Source: Vibrio toranzoniae
GTDB lineage: Bacteria; Pseudomonadota; Gammaproteobacteria; Enterobacterales; Vibrionaceae
Assembly: GCF_024347655.1 (NCBI RefSeq)
Contig: NZ_AP025514.1
Coordinates: 3,038,001 to 3,102,000, forward strand
Length of the DNA stretch: 64,000 nt
Direction of reading: 5' to 3'
Shown here: positions 46,857-56,078 of the stretch, one piece after another
Layout of the letters: the number at the start of each line of letters is the position of its first letter
Position numbering within the stretch: position 1 is the stretch's first letter
Notes under the pieces: model-generated
The model's database searches: none
Seen by the model: the letters and a program-made list of their open reading frames with translations, nothing else
Told to the model about the DNA's origin: nothing
Program-made: the position numbers and the translations under genes

Positions 46857-47651
46857 ATGGATAAAGTCCACTACTACTCGACACCTAGCCAAGATATCAG
46901 CCTGATCCAAGCTCAATACCAAGAGTTTGCCTTTCAGCGCCACTATCATTTGGATTTTCACATCGGCCTAATCACTCAGGGTCAGCAAAAGTTTGTCTAC
47001 AAGGGCACCAGCTACCACGCAGGCGCTGGGCAAGTGGTGATGATGCCACCAGATGAGCTGCATGACGGTCATTCCGAGTTAGAATCTGGTTATCAAGTCA
47101 GTGTTTTTTCTGTCTCCCCACAGTGGCTAGGCGATCTTGCCGATCAGAGGGAACATGGTCACACTTTAAGCTTTTCTGAGTTGATCCTCTCCGATCAAGC
47201 GACATTTTTACAATTGTGTAACTTACATGCTCTGCTAATCAATCCAAACATCAGCCAACTCGCTCAAGACTGCCTCCCTTATGAAGGTTTCTCAACCATT
47301 GTCGATCGCTATGTGAAATTTGGATCCAAAAGCCAAGTTCAATTAGGCATCCAATCTATCCATACCTTGAAAGAATATTTAATGGCAAATCTTGACCAGC
47401 CCGTTCGCTTAGAACAACTGTCTGATCTGTGCGACTTAACCACCACTCAATTCCAGCGTCATTTTAAAAATAAGATGGGCATAACACCCTACGCATGGCT
47501 AAGTCGTTTACGAATGGAACAAGGCATGCGACTGATTAAGTCTGGTGTTAGCGGCACCGAGGTGGCTCATCAAGTTGGATTTTACGATCAAGCCCATTTC
47601 TCAAAGGCATTTAAGACGGCATTCGGCGTTTCTCCCTCGAAAATTAACTAA
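46857..47651 (+). CDS. AraC-family transcriptional regulator
   Basis: This 264-residue protein has an N-terminal cupin-like ligand-binding domain (RHYHLDFHIGLITQGQQKFVYKG, PPDELHDG) and a C-terminal double helix-turn-helix typical of AraC (LSDLCDLTTTQFQRHFKNKMGITPYAWLSRLRMEQ, VAHQVGFYDQAHFSKAFKTAFGVSP). The ATG at 46857 lies just past the terminator T-run without a visible ribosome binding site; a TTG at 46836 lies in the terminator stem. It precedes a LysE exporter by 89 bases in the same direction, a common pairing that suggests it controls that gene. Confidence 0.88.
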   Translation: MDKVHYYSTPSQDISLIQAQYQEFAFQRHYHLDFHIGLITQGQQKFVYKGTSYHAGAGQVVMMPPDELHDGHSELESGYQVSVFSVSPQWLGDLADQREHGHTLSFSELILSDQATFLQLCNLHALLINPNISQLAQDCLPYEGFSTIVDRYVKFGSKSQVQLGIQSIHTLKEYLMANLDQPVRLEQLSDLCDLTTTQFQRHFKNKMGITPYAWLSRLRMEQGMRLIKSGVSGTEVAHQVGFYDQAHFSKAFKTAFGVSPSKIN

Positions 47652-47740
47652 GTGTTGATAATTTACAATTGAGTGATTGGAAATCGCGGTAAGCTGATCT
47701 CAACAAAACCCAACAGAAAAACCGAGTTATTGGAACCGAT

Positions 47741-48403
47741 ATGAACGAAGTCACCATCTTAGTCACCCTCGCCTCTATCCACTTTATTGCTTTGATGAGC
47801 CCTGGTCCTGATCTGGCTTTAGTTGTGCAAAACGCGACACGTCATGGACGCCAAACCGGTTTGTACATTGCACTTGGACTATCTTGCGGGATCCTACTGC
47901 ATTCATTATTTAGCCTGACGGGAATTAGCTACCTCGTCCACCAGCAACCGACTCTGTTTTCCCTGATCCAGTTGGCAGGTGGTAGTTACTTACTTTACTT
48001 AGGTTTTGGTGCCCTTAGATCCACTTGGAACATCGTTCAACAGAGTGACGACCAAGCGGTCGAGACAAAAACCAAAGATCTGGTTATCGCAAATAAAAGA
48101 GAAGCCTTCTCGAAGGGCTTTGCGACCAATATCCTTAACCCAAAGGCCTTAGTGTTCTTCATCAGCTTGATGTCGAGCTTAGTCCCTGCGGATATGTCGC
48201 AGTCTGGCAAAGGAATTGCGCTCGTGATCCTATTTGGCCTATCGCTATTTTGGTTCTCACTATTGGCGTGGATGCTTTCTACTAAAGTGCTGCAAAAGAA
48301 GCTCAGCGAAGCAACTGTGTACATCGACGGGTTATGTGGTGTGGTATTTAGCATCATTGGCCTGAGTATTCTTTGGCAGTCGCTGTCTGGTTTGATCGCT
48401 TAA
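47741..48403 (+). CDS. LysE-family amino acid exporter
   Basis: This 220-residue membrane protein has the LysE signature FIALMSPGPDLALVVQNATRHGR at residues ~14-36 and KGFATNILNPKALVFFISL. About six membrane segments are visible. Its substrate is not clear from the sequence; it is distinct from rhtB at the other end of the window. The AraC regulator upstream probably controls it. Confidence 0.85.
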   Translation: MNEVTILVTLASIHFIALMSPGPDLALVVQNATRHGRQTGLYIALGLSCGILLHSLFSLTGISYLVHQQPTLFSLIQLAGGSYLLYLGFGALRSTWNIVQQSDDQAVETKTKDLVIANKREAFSKGFATNILNPKALVFFISLMSSLVPADMSQSGKGIALVILFGLSLFWFSLLAWMLSTKVLQKKLSEATVYIDGLCGVVFSIIGLSILWQSLSGLIA

Positions 48404-48494
48404 ATTCGAATCAATATTACAATTCGTTAACAACGCACTGGCTATCTTATCTTTCCACTGCCAATCTAGCTCTGCATATGAAAAGGAGAAGATC

Positions 48495-50252
48495 ATGCAG
48501 TGGAAAACAAAACTAACAACCCTCGCCACTTCTACCCTACTTTTTGCCTCTCACGTCAGTTGGGCAAATCAAGCTGCCGATTCCGTCGCACCCGAACAAA
48601 GTAGTGGTTTAGAAACCAAACAGCTCGTTAAAGCCAAGGATTGGATGGTCACCGCAGCCAACCCATTAGCAACCCAAGCGGGTGCCGATGTACTTGTTCG
48701 TGGTGGTAATGCCATTGATGCCATGGTTGCCGTGCAGCTGATGCTTGGCTTAGTAGAGCCGCAGTCATCAGGTATTGGCGGTGGCGCGTTCCTTGTTTAT
48801 TTTGATGGCAAGGACAAGCAACTCAAAACCTACGATGGTCGTGAAACCGCACCACTTGATGCCACACCACGCCTATTCCAAGACGAAAACGGCCAACCGC
48901 TTAAATTTTACGATGCTGTGGTTGGCGGTCGCTCCGTTGCGACGCCAGGCACGGTGCAATTACTGTGGGATACTCACCAGAAATACGGCAAGTTAGAGTG
49001 GGCATCACTGATCAAACCTATCGCACAACTGGCTGAAAAAGGTTTTACCATCAGCCCACGTTTAGCCACCTTGATCGAAAATGACCAAGAGCGACTAAGC
49101 CGCTTTGCCACTACCAAAGCCTACTTCTTTAATGCCGATGGCAGCCCGAAAACCGCAGGTACTCAACTTAAGAACCCAGAATACGCCGCCACGTTAAACG
49201 CTATCTCAAAGGATGGAGCTAAGGCTTTCTATCAAGGTGAGATTTCTGCTGACATTATCAACACAGTACAAACAGCAAAAGGTAACCCGGGCGTATTGGC
49301 ACAGAAAGACTTCGATGCGTATTCCATCAAGCCACGTGAACCAGTTTGTTCCGCTTATGAGAGTTACGATGTCTGTGGGATGGGGCCACCAAGCTCTGGT
49401 GCATTAACCGTTGGGCAGATCTTAGCAATGACCGAGCAGTTTGATCTGAAATCATGGGGACCGAACGACGTGAAATCTTGGCAAGTGTTAGCGGACGCTT
49501 CTCGCCTAGCCTTTGCTGATAGAGGCATGTACATGGCAGACCAAGATTACGTGCCAATGCCAACCCAAGGGTTAGTGAATACTGACTATTTACAGGAACG
49601 AGCCCAGTTAATTACTGCAGGTAAGGCATTAGACAGTGCGTCATCAGGCACCCCGCCGTGGGATCACGCAATGCAGAGAAGCCAAGATGTTTCTATTGAA
49701 TTACCGTCCACTAGCCACTTCAATATTGTCGATAGCGATGGCAATATCGTATCGATGACCACCACCATTGAGAATGCATTCGGCTCACGCTTGATGGTGA
49801 GAGGCTTCCTGCTGAACAACGAACTAACGGATTTCTCATTCAAGACCCATAACGATGGCAAACCTATCGCCAACCGACTTGAACCGGGTAAGCGTCCGCG
49901 CTCTTCGATGGCTCCAACCATCATCATGCAAGATGATAAGCCTTACATGGCGATTGGTTCTCCGGGTGGTAGCCGTATCATAGGTTATGTAGCACAAGCC
50001 ATCATTGCCCATGCCCAATGGGACATGGATATACAGCAAGCGATCAACCAACCGCACTTCCTAAACCGTTTCGGCACCCTAGATTTGGAAAAAGGAACAT
50101 CGGCGGAAAACTTCAAACCTGAGCTAGAAAAGATGGGATTTGAAGTCAATATTCGCGATCTTAACTCGGGTTTACACGCCATTCGCATCACAAAAGATGG
50201 TCTAGAAGGGGCAGCAGACCCTCGCCGTGAAGGTGCCGCGATCGGCCAATAA
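48495..50252 (+). CDS. ggt: Gamma-glutamyltransferase
   Basis: GGT cleaves glutathione and other gamma-glutamyl compounds in the periplasm. The 585-residue precursor starts with a signal peptide (MQWKTKLTTLATSTLLFASHVSWA). The site of self-cleavage is STSHFN, with the nucleophile Thr at residue 406, followed by the small subunit with VDSDGNIVSMTTTIENAFGS, LLNNELTDF and GSPGGSRII. AAAGGAG precedes the ATG. Confidence 0.93.
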   Translation: MQWKTKLTTLATSTLLFASHVSWANQAADSVAPEQSSGLETKQLVKAKDWMVTAANPLATQAGADVLVRGGNAIDAMVAVQLMLGLVEPQSSGIGGGAFLVYFDGKDKQLKTYDGRETAPLDATPRLFQDENGQPLKFYDAVVGGRSVATPGTVQLLWDTHQKYGKLEWASLIKPIAQLAEKGFTISPRLATLIENDQERLSRFATTKAYFFNADGSPKTAGTQLKNPEYAATLNAISKDGAKAFYQGEISADIINTVQTAKGNPGVLAQKDFDAYSIKPREPVCSAYESYDVCGMGPPSSGALTVGQILAMTEQFDLKSWGPNDVKSWQVLADASRLAFADRGMYMADQDYVPMPTQGLVNTDYLQERAQLITAGKALDSASSGTPPWDHAMQRSQDVSIELPSTSHFNIVDSDGNIVSMTTTIENAFGSRLMVRGFLLNNELTDFSFKTHNDGKPIANRLEPGKRPRSSMAPTIIMQDDKPYMAIGSPGGSRIIGYVAQAIIAHAQWDMDIQQAINQPHFLNRFGTLDLEKGTSAENFKPELEKMGFEVNIRDLNSGLHAIRITKDGLEGAADPRREGAAIGQ

Positions 50253-50272
50253 CGGAAAACACTCCCTTTTTA

Positions 50273-50310
50273 CTCACTGTCTTGTGCGAGATCTCTTACA
50301 AGACAGTGAG
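50273..50310. promoter_or_regulatory. VarA/GacA-type upstream activating palindrome for the CsrB-like RNA
   Basis: The core TGTGCGAGATCTCTTACA (50283-50300) matches the GacA/UvrY/VarA consensus TGTAAG-N6-CTTACA except at two bases. It is the centre of a 38-base palindrome with 13-base perfect arms CTCACTGTCTTGT / ACAAGACAGTGAG and an inner GAGATCTC. It lies ~115 bases before the probable start of the RNA, a typical distance for csrB/rsm genes. Confidence 0.75.
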
Positions 50311-50360
50311 CATATATCGATATTTAATGGAGAAAATAGGCAGGCGTTAACCACAAGTAT

Positions 50361-50390
50361 TTGAAAATAAACACAATGTATATTTATTAT
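50361..50390 (+). promoter_or_regulatory. Possible promoter of the CsrB-like RNA
   Basis: TTGAAA (50361-50366) and TATTAT (50385-50390) are 18 bases apart. The assignment is tentative. Confidence 0.45.
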
Positions 50391-50399
50391 TCAAATAAT

Positions 50400-50876
50400 T
50401 ATCTAGAAATTAGCCGGAGCCCCATTGCCGATAAGTAAGGAATGGGTAATATTAAAGGTGTCGGAAGGATGCTGACACGGAACAGGAAATACCACGGACT
50501 TGGTTATCTTCAGGATGAAGATTCGATTACTCAGGATGAATAATCGGCATGGATAGCGAAATGGACATTGAATGGACGCAATAGTAACTAGGATGGTTAC
50601 TACTAAGGAAGACAATGGACACCTCTGGACGAGGAAAGGACTGAACATCAGGATGATGTAAAGGACACCGCTCAAGGAACAAGTGACGCGCGCTAACGAG
50701 GAATGTTGGCAGATCAGGATAAGATCAAGGACACCGCTAGGAAGGCGATGAAAGGAATACGCTGAAGGATGACAGCACACTATCATGGATTTGATGCATG
50801 GAGCACACTTAGTAGCCGGATTGCTGCGAGTAATACTATAGACCCCGATGAGCGCAAGCTCTCGGGGTTTTTCTTT
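50400..50876 (+). ncRNA. csrB: CsrB-family regulatory RNA
   Basis: This ~475-base stretch is packed with about 30 GGA trinucleotides, mostly as AGGA, many in repeated contexts (CAGGATGA four times, AAGGACACCGCT twice). This is the signature of CsrB RNAs, which bind and sequester the translational regulator CsrA. It ends in a strong terminator stem and is preceded by a VarA-type palindrome. No protein frame is credible on this strand. Vibrio species carry three or more such RNAs; which paralogue this is cannot be told. The 5' end is uncertain by ~15 bases. Confidence 0.9.
50841..50876 (+). terminator. Terminator of the CsrB-like RNA
   Basis: ACCCCGA..GAGC pairs with GCTC..TCGGGGT around a GCAA loop, followed by TTTTTCTTT. 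Confidence 0.88.
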
Positions 50877-51056
50877 ATCTATACCGCTATTTATTGCTTT
50901 TCAATTGACCAACCCAATCGACCGGCCAACCGAACATAAAATACGTTTAATTATAATTCTGACATTTAAAGCATTCACTTCTTAACCACTTCAGAGTAAC
51001 GTAAGTCTTACTAGCATCAATTAGTTTCATAACCATAATTAAATTAAGGACAATCT

Positions 51057-51554
51057 ATGTCACACGTTACCTTCAAAGGTGCAGCTGTTCCCCTAACAGG
51101 CACATTCCCACAAACAGGCGAAAAGGCACCAAGCTTTGCACTGACTGCAGGCGACCTTTCTGAACTGACACTTGCTTCTCTTGCAGGCAAGAAAGTGGTT
51201 CTAAACATCTTCCCAAGCATCGATACTGCAACTTGTGCAACGAGCGTACGCACGTTCAACGCAAAAGCGGCAGAACTTGAGAACACGGTTGTTGTTTGTA
51301 TTTCTGCTGACCTACCATTTGCTGCAGGTCGCTTCTGCGAACTAGAAGGCATTGAAGGCGTTCAACACGCTTCAACTTTCCGTGCTCCTACATTCGCATC
51401 AGACTACGGCGTAGCGATTGCTGAAGGCCCACTAGCAAGCCTAACAACACGTGCCGTTGTCGTTGTTGATGAGAAAGGTGTGGTAACACACAGCGAGTTA
51501 GTTGCAGAGATCACTGAAGAACCAAACTACGAAGCGGCACTTGCAGCACTGTAA
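51057..51554 (+). CDS. tpx: Thiol peroxidase
   Basis: Tpx is an atypical 2-Cys peroxiredoxin that reduces lipid and other peroxides using thioredoxin. The 165-residue protein has the peroxidatic Cys60 in [12 protein letters not shown] and the resolving Cys94 in [10 protein letters not shown], both at the standard positions. The high density of common codons suggests strong expression. TAAGGACA precedes the ATG. Confidence 0.94.
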   Translation: MSHVTFKGAAVPLTGTFPQTGEKAPSFALTAGDLSELTLASLAGKKVVLNIFPSIDTATCATSVRTFNAKAAELENTVVVCISADLPFAAGRFCELEGIEGVQHASTFRAPTFASDYGVAIAEGPLASLTTRAVVVVDEKGVVTHSELVAEITEEPNYEAALAAL

Positions 51555-51619
51555 GTCTCACTTTAAGGCAGTAATATCTTCAGCTTTTATTAACCTAATT
51601 TAGGTCGGTACAAAGCAAT

Positions 51620-51656
51620 AAAAAGAGCAGCTATTGGCTGCTCTTTCTATTTTTAA
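51620..51656. terminator. Bidirectional terminator between tpx and uvrD
   Basis: AAAAAGAGCAGC pairs with GGCTGCTCTTT around a short loop, with T residues following on the plus strand and an A-rich flank on the other side. Confidence 0.8.
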
Positions 51657-51689
51657 TAATGAACGATTTTTAGATACCGAGGTAGCAGA

Positions 51690-53864
51690 TTAAAGCTGCT
51701 CTAATCGAGCGTAAGCCGTCACCAACCACTTGATGCCTTCACCGTTAAACGCGACTTGAACTCGGCTTTGTGGACCACTTCCCTCGAAGTTGATGATGGT
51801 ACCTTCACCAAACTTAGGGTGCTTGACGCGAGAACCTAAACTAAAACCGGTCTCATTGAAGTTCTCTTTCACGGCGGTTTGGCTAAAGCGACCACTGCTT
51901 GCAGGACGGCTCACTTGCGCTTTCATACGCACTTCATCCAGACATGTCTCTGGTAGCTCACGAATAAAGCGTGATGGTTTGTGGTACTTGTCCTGACCGT
52001 ACAAACGACGCATCTCAGCGTAAGTGATGTAAAGCTTCTCCATCGCACGGGTCATGCCTACATAGCAGAGGCGACGTTCTTCTTCCAAACGCCCTGCTTC
52101 TTCCGCTGACATCTGGCTTGGGAACATGCCTTCTTCGACACCTACCATGAATACCATTGGGAACTCTAGGCCTTTAGCGCTGTGCAGAGTCATGAGCTGA
52201 ACCGCATCATCAAACTCATCAGCCTGACCTTCACCCGCTTCCAAAGCCGCATGAGTTAAGAACGCCGTCAGCATACTCATCTCATCCGCTTCTTCTGGCT
52301 TTTCAAACTGGCGCGTTGCCGTTACCAATTCTTCCAAGTTCTCAATACGTGCCTTCGACTTCTCACCTTTCTCTTGTTCGTACATCGCAAACAGACCCGA
52401 CGATTTAATCACGTGGTCGGTTTGTTCATGCAGGCTAAGTTCTAGCGTGTCATCTTCAAGCGCATTAATCAGCTCGATAAAGCGACTCAATGCACCCGCA
52501 GCACGACCGGGTAGCACTTGCTCTTCTATCAAAGCAACACTGGCTTCCCACATGGTTGCACCACGATCACGCGCCGCAAGACGAATCGTCTCTAACGTTT
52601 TATCACCTAAGCCACGCGTTGGCGTATTGACGACACGTTCGAATGCCGCATCATTGCTGCGGTTACTCATTAAACGCAGATAGCTCAAGGCATCTCGGAT
52701 TTCCTGACGCTCGAAGAATCGCATGCCACCGTAGATTCGGTAAGGCAGACCACCTTGAATAAGCGCTTCTTCAAGAACACGAGATTGGGCGTTATTACGA
52801 TAAAGCATCGCGGTATCTTCTAGCGCACCGCCTTTCTCCTGCCACTCTTTGATCTTGCTAACCGTAAAACGCGCTTCATCTAGCTCGTTATACGCCGAGT
52901 AAACTGAGATTGGCTCACCATCGTTACCATCGGTCCACAACTCTTTACCCATACGCTCAGTGTTGTTCGAGATAAGCTCGTTCGACGCCTGCAGAATGGT
53001 TTTGGTTGAACGGTAGTTTTGTTCGAGTCGAACCGTTGAAGCACCTGGGAATTCATCCAAGAACTTCTGAATATTTTCGATTTTTGCACCACGCCAGCCA
53101 TAGATAGATTGGTCATCATCACCCACGATCATCACGCGACAATCTGGGCCTGCCATCATCCGCAACCAAGCATATTGGATGTTGTTGGTATCTTGGAATT
53201 CGTCGACAAGAATGTGCTTAAAGCGAGCTTGGTAGTGCTCTCGGATGTGTTTCTTATCGCGCAATAGTTCATGCGATCTCAACAAGATTTCAGCAAAGTC
53301 GACCAAGCCAGCACGATCGCATGCCTCTTGGTAAGCAGAGTAAATCTTTAACCACGTTTGAGTTATTGGATCATGGTAGGCATCAATGTGACTTGGGCGT
53401 AACCCTTCGTCTTTTTTGCCATTGATCCACCAAGAAGCTTGCTTGGCTGGCCACTGCTTTTCATCAAGGTTTTGCGCTTTGATTAAACGGCGTAGCAAAC
53501 GAACCTGATCATCAGAATCAATGATTTGGAAATCTTCTGGCAGCTTTGCATCTAAGTAGTGAGCACGAAGGATGCGGTGACAAATACCGTGGAAAGTGCC
53601 GTTCCACATGCCTGACGAACTCCCCATCATCAACTCTTCAATACGGCCACGCATCTCTGCTGCCGCTTTGTTGGTGAAGGTGACTGACATGATAGAAAAC
53701 GGTGAGGCTTGCTCTACGCTTTGCAGCCAAGCGATACGATGCACCAACACTCGCGTTTTACCACTACCAGCACCTGCCAGAATAAGTAGGTTTTCTAAAG
53801 GTGCTGCGACCGCCTCACGTTGTTTGTCGTTTAGGCCATCGAGTAAAAGCGAAGGATCTATCAT
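51690..53864 (-). CDS. uvrD: DNA helicase II UvrD
   Basis: UvrD is the helicase of nucleotide excision and mismatch repair. The 724-residue superfamily 1A protein begins LLDGLNDKQREAVAAP, has Walker A AGAGSGKT (30-37), DEFQDTN, GDDDQSIYGWRGA, QNYRST, TLHSAKGLEF and VGMTRA. The C-terminal Tudor-like tail (VKHPKFGEGTIINFEG) is intact. In E. coli uvrD follows yigB; here it is 42 kb away. Confidence 0.96.
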   Translation of the reverse strand: MIDPSLLLDGLNDKQREAVAAPLENLLILAGAGSGKTRVLVHRIAWLQSVEQASPFSIMSVTFTNKAAAEMRGRIEELMMGSSSGMWNGTFHGICHRILRAHYLDAKLPEDFQIIDSDDQVRLLRRLIKAQNLDEKQWPAKQASWWINGKKDEGLRPSHIDAYHDPITQTWLKIYSAYQEACDRAGLVDFAEILLRSHELLRDKKHIREHYQARFKHILVDEFQDTNNIQYAWLRMMAGPDCRVMIVGDDDQSIYGWRGAKIENIQKFLDEFPGASTVRLEQNYRSTKTILQASNELISNNTERMGKELWTDGNDGEPISVYSAYNELDEARFTVSKIKEWQEKGGALEDTAMLYRNNAQSRVLEEALIQGGLPYRIYGGMRFFERQEIRDALSYLRLMSNRSNDAAFERVVNTPTRGLGDKTLETIRLAARDRGATMWEASVALIEEQVLPGRAAGALSRFIELINALEDDTLELSLHEQTDHVIKSSGLFAMYEQEKGEKSKARIENLEELVTATRQFEKPEEADEMSMLTAFLTHAALEAGEGQADEFDDAVQLMTLHSAKGLEFPMVFMVGVEEGMFPSQMSAEEAGRLEEERRLCYVGMTRAMEKLYITYAEMRRLYGQDKYHKPSRFIRELPETCLDEVRMKAQVSRPASSGRFSQTAVKENFNETGFSLGSRVKHPKFGEGTIINFEGSGPQSRVQVAFNGEGIKWLVTAYARLEQL

Positions 53865-54127
53865 TGGATATGCTCACTACTGGGTATTTATACATAAAAG
53901 TTGATTATAACCTAAACACTAAGCTGCGTTTAGGGGAATAAGAAGAAAAAATATCCAAAATTTAACAAAATAAAATCAACAACTTAAATGTAGACGTACA
54001 ACTAACATCGATAAACTCTGCAATGTGGTGAAATTATTTCCAAGTTATGCCTATCTTCTTAGGTAAGCACGTTAACAATTCATTAACCTGCGATGCGTGA
54101 ATAATATTAAATTTAGAGGGAATGACT

Positions 54128-54388
54128 ATGAAAAGTTCTAATATTGCTGTTACAGCTGCCATCACAAGTGTACTCGCGTTCGGCGGTGCCGTTCTTACAT
54201 CAGCACCTGCGGAAGCAGCAGCAAAAGAAAAATGCTACGGCGTGGCAAAAGCTGGCCAAAATGATTGTGCAACCAAAACAAGTTCGTGTGCAGGTACAGC
54301 AAAAGAAGACAACCAATCCGATGCATTCGTAGTCGTTCCTAAAGGACTGTGTGGCAAATTATCGGGTGGTAGTACTCAACCATCATAA
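54128..54388 (+). CDS. bufA1: Bufferin-type Cys-rich peptide precursor (DUF2282)
   Basis: This 86-residue exported peptide belongs to DUF2282, now described as BufA1-type bufferin metallophores. The ATG at 54128 is used because GAGGG lies 8 bases before it; the ATG at 54122 is too close. A signal peptide (to about residue 30, ..SAPAEA) precedes the core with Cys36 in [14 protein letters not shown], Cys47, Cys54 in [12 protein letters not shown] and Cys75 in [12 protein letters not shown]. In characterised bufferins cysteines are converted to thiooxazoles by the partner enzyme, allowing copper binding. The next three genes supply that machinery. Confidence 0.85.
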   Translation: MKSSNIAVTAAITSVLAFGGAVLTSAPAEAAAKEKCYGVAKAGQNDCATKTSSCAGTAKEDNQSDAFVVVPKGLCGKLSGGSTQPS

Positions 54389-54404
54389 TTGAGCTGCTTA
54401 GTAT

Positions 54405-54427
54405 GGTGGGCTGATATTCAGCTCACC
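54405..54427 (+). other. Hairpin between the bufA1 and bufB genes
   Basis: GGTGGGCTGA pairs with TCAGCTCACC (one G-U pair) around a TAT loop. It lacks a T tract, so it may stabilise or partly terminate the short bufA1 message and raise peptide over enzyme levels (inference). Confidence 0.5.
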
Positions 54428-54452
54428 TCCACTTTCCATTAGGAGAACCGTT

Positions 54453-55313
54453 GTGACTCAAACTCTTCACTCCAACGCAGGGGTTGGCCTTAGAACACCG
54501 CACTTGGACTTCTTTAGCCACAATCCAGCTTTAGTAAGTTGGTTAGAGGTTCACAGCGAAAACTACTTTTTAGCTCAATCACCACAACGCCAACAACTCA
54601 GAGAAATTCGTAATGCCCACAACATCAGTTGCCACGGTGTAGGACTGTCTCTTGGTTCTGTTGATCGTATCAACCCACATCATCTGTCTCAGTTAACAGC
54701 CCTGATTGATGATATCGAACCTTTCTTGGTTTCTGACCATCTCAGCTGGAGTCAGACTGGTGGTCATTACTTCAATGACTTGTTACCGCTGCCTTATACC
54801 GAAGAAGCGCTAGAGATCTTTTGTCGCAATGTCATCGAGGTACAAGACAGCCTGCAACGCCCGATGTTGATTGAGAACCCATCGAGTTACCTTGCCTTCA
54901 AACATTCAACCATCCCAGAATGGGAATTTTTGGCTGAGGTCCAGAAGCGCACCGAGTGTCGTCTACTGCTCGATTTCAACAATATTTTTGTTTCATCTTT
55001 TAATCATGGCTTCAGCTGCGCCGAGTATCTCAGTGGAATACCGGCAGACAAAGTGGAAGAGATTCACTTGGCAGGTTTCACTAAGAAGAAACTCGAACAA
55101 GGTGAGATCTGGATAGACACCCACAGTAAACCTGTTTGTGATGAAGTGTGGCAACTCTACACTGACTGGGTTGCACAACATGGTTTGCGCCATACCTTAA
55201 TCGAATGGGATCTCGATATCCCAGAACCACAAGTTTTATTGGCTGAAGCAGCCAAAGTCAGTGACATCTTGTATCAACACAACAAGTTCAACCAAAGGAG
55301 TCGCGCATCATGA
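54453..55313 (+). CDS. bufB: MNIO-family (DUF692) peptide-modifying oxidase BufB
   Basis: This 286-residue protein is a DUF692 member, a multinuclear non-heme iron-dependent oxidase (MNIO) with a TIM-barrel fold. It starts at GTG 6 bases after AGGAGA. Family segments with metal-binding residues are visible: GVGLRTPHLDFF, EVHSENYF, SDHLSW, LIENPSSY, DFNNIFVSS, HLAGF and LIEWD. In bufferin systems such enzymes convert cysteines of the precursor to thiooxazoles. It lies 64 bases after the precursor gene and overlaps bufC by 4 bases (ATGA). Confidence 0.9.
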   Translation: MTQTLHSNAGVGLRTPHLDFFSHNPALVSWLEVHSENYFLAQSPQRQQLREIRNAHNISCHGVGLSLGSVDRINPHHLSQLTALIDDIEPFLVSDHLSWSQTGGHYFNDLLPLPYTEEALEIFCRNVIEVQDSLQRPMLIENPSSYLAFKHSTIPEWEFLAEVQKRTECRLLLDFNNIFVSSFNHGFSCAEYLSGIPADKVEEIHLAGFTKKKLEQGEIWIDTHSKPVCDEVWQLYTDWVAQHGLRHTLIEWDLDIPEPQVLLAEAAKVSDILYQHNKFNQRSRAS

Positions 55314-56077
55314 GCCACTCCCTATCAGATGTTCAATTAGAGTTTGCTAACGCCCTACGCTACCAAAACAATGGTGAGCACTGCGACATAGTGAGCGACC
55401 ATTTTACGGATGAACAGCGAATCCAGATTTACCGTAATAACTTTGTGATCAGCTTGAGCGAAGTTCTGGCAGCAACCTACCCACTCACGGAAATGTTGGT
55501 TGGTGAAGAGTGCTTCCAACAGATGGCTCGTCAACATGTCCTAAGTTATCCATCGACCTCTGGTGATGTCAGTGGTTACGGTGAACACTTTGAACAGACT
55601 ATCCAAGCCTTTCCTGCCGTTATTGAGGCTGCACCTTATCTCGGTGAAGTGGCTTTGTATGAATGGCAGAAAGACAGCTTGGTAAGGTTTACGTCCCAAG
55701 TACATGTCGACCAAAGGCCTCTTTCTTATTTAGCGGATGTATCAAAAGAACAACAAGGCGCTATAGTTTTCCATCTCAAAGACTCAATAACACTAATCAA
55801 TTCTAGCTATACGATTATCGCGCTTGAGCAAGCTATCTACCAGCAACAACTCGACGGGTTAGACATCAACCAACCTGAATTTGGGGTGTTAATCCGAGCT
55901 GAGAATTCACAGGTTGAGAGCCATGGTTTAAGTAAAGAAAGCCACCAACTCCTCACTGAATTGCAATCAGGTCGAACACTCTCAGCTATCGATCCTTTAC
56001 TACTACAACATCTGAATGCTGTCATGGCACTTAATGTCATCTCAGGTTTTTCAATTAATGCCGAATGGGAGACATAA
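55310..56077 (+). CDS. bufC: DUF2063 partner protein BufC
   Basis: This 255-residue protein starts with the DUF2063 domain (LSDVQLEFANALRYQNN, ERIQIYRNNFVISLSEVLAATYPLTEMLVGEECF), the DNA-binding-like recognition partner found with nearly all DUF692 peptide oxidases. The C-terminal half is more variable and may bind the precursor peptide. Translation is coupled to bufB through the ATGA overlap. Confidence 0.88.
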   Translation: MSHSLSDVQLEFANALRYQNNGEHCDIVSDHFTDEQRIQIYRNNFVISLSEVLAATYPLTEMLVGEECFQQMARQHVLSYPSTSGDVSGYGEHFEQTIQAFPAVIEAAPYLGEVALYEWQKDSLVRFTSQVHVDQRPLSYLADVSKEQQGAIVFHLKDSITLINSSYTIIALEQAIYQQQLDGLDINQPEFGVLIRAENSQVESHGLSKESHQLLTELQSGRTLSAIDPLLLQHLNAVMALNVISGFSINAEWET

Positions 56078-56078
56078 T

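Noticed and set aside
50403..50786. 127-codon open frame on the minus strand
   Set aside because: It is the reverse complement of the CsrB-like RNA; the repeated TCC content gives a hydrophobic composition without a family match.
53990..54003. Short TGTAGACGTACA-like symmetry upstream of the bufferin operon as a metal-regulator operator
   Set aside because: The half sites are only four bases and match no regulator consensus I know; no clear promoter is adjacent.
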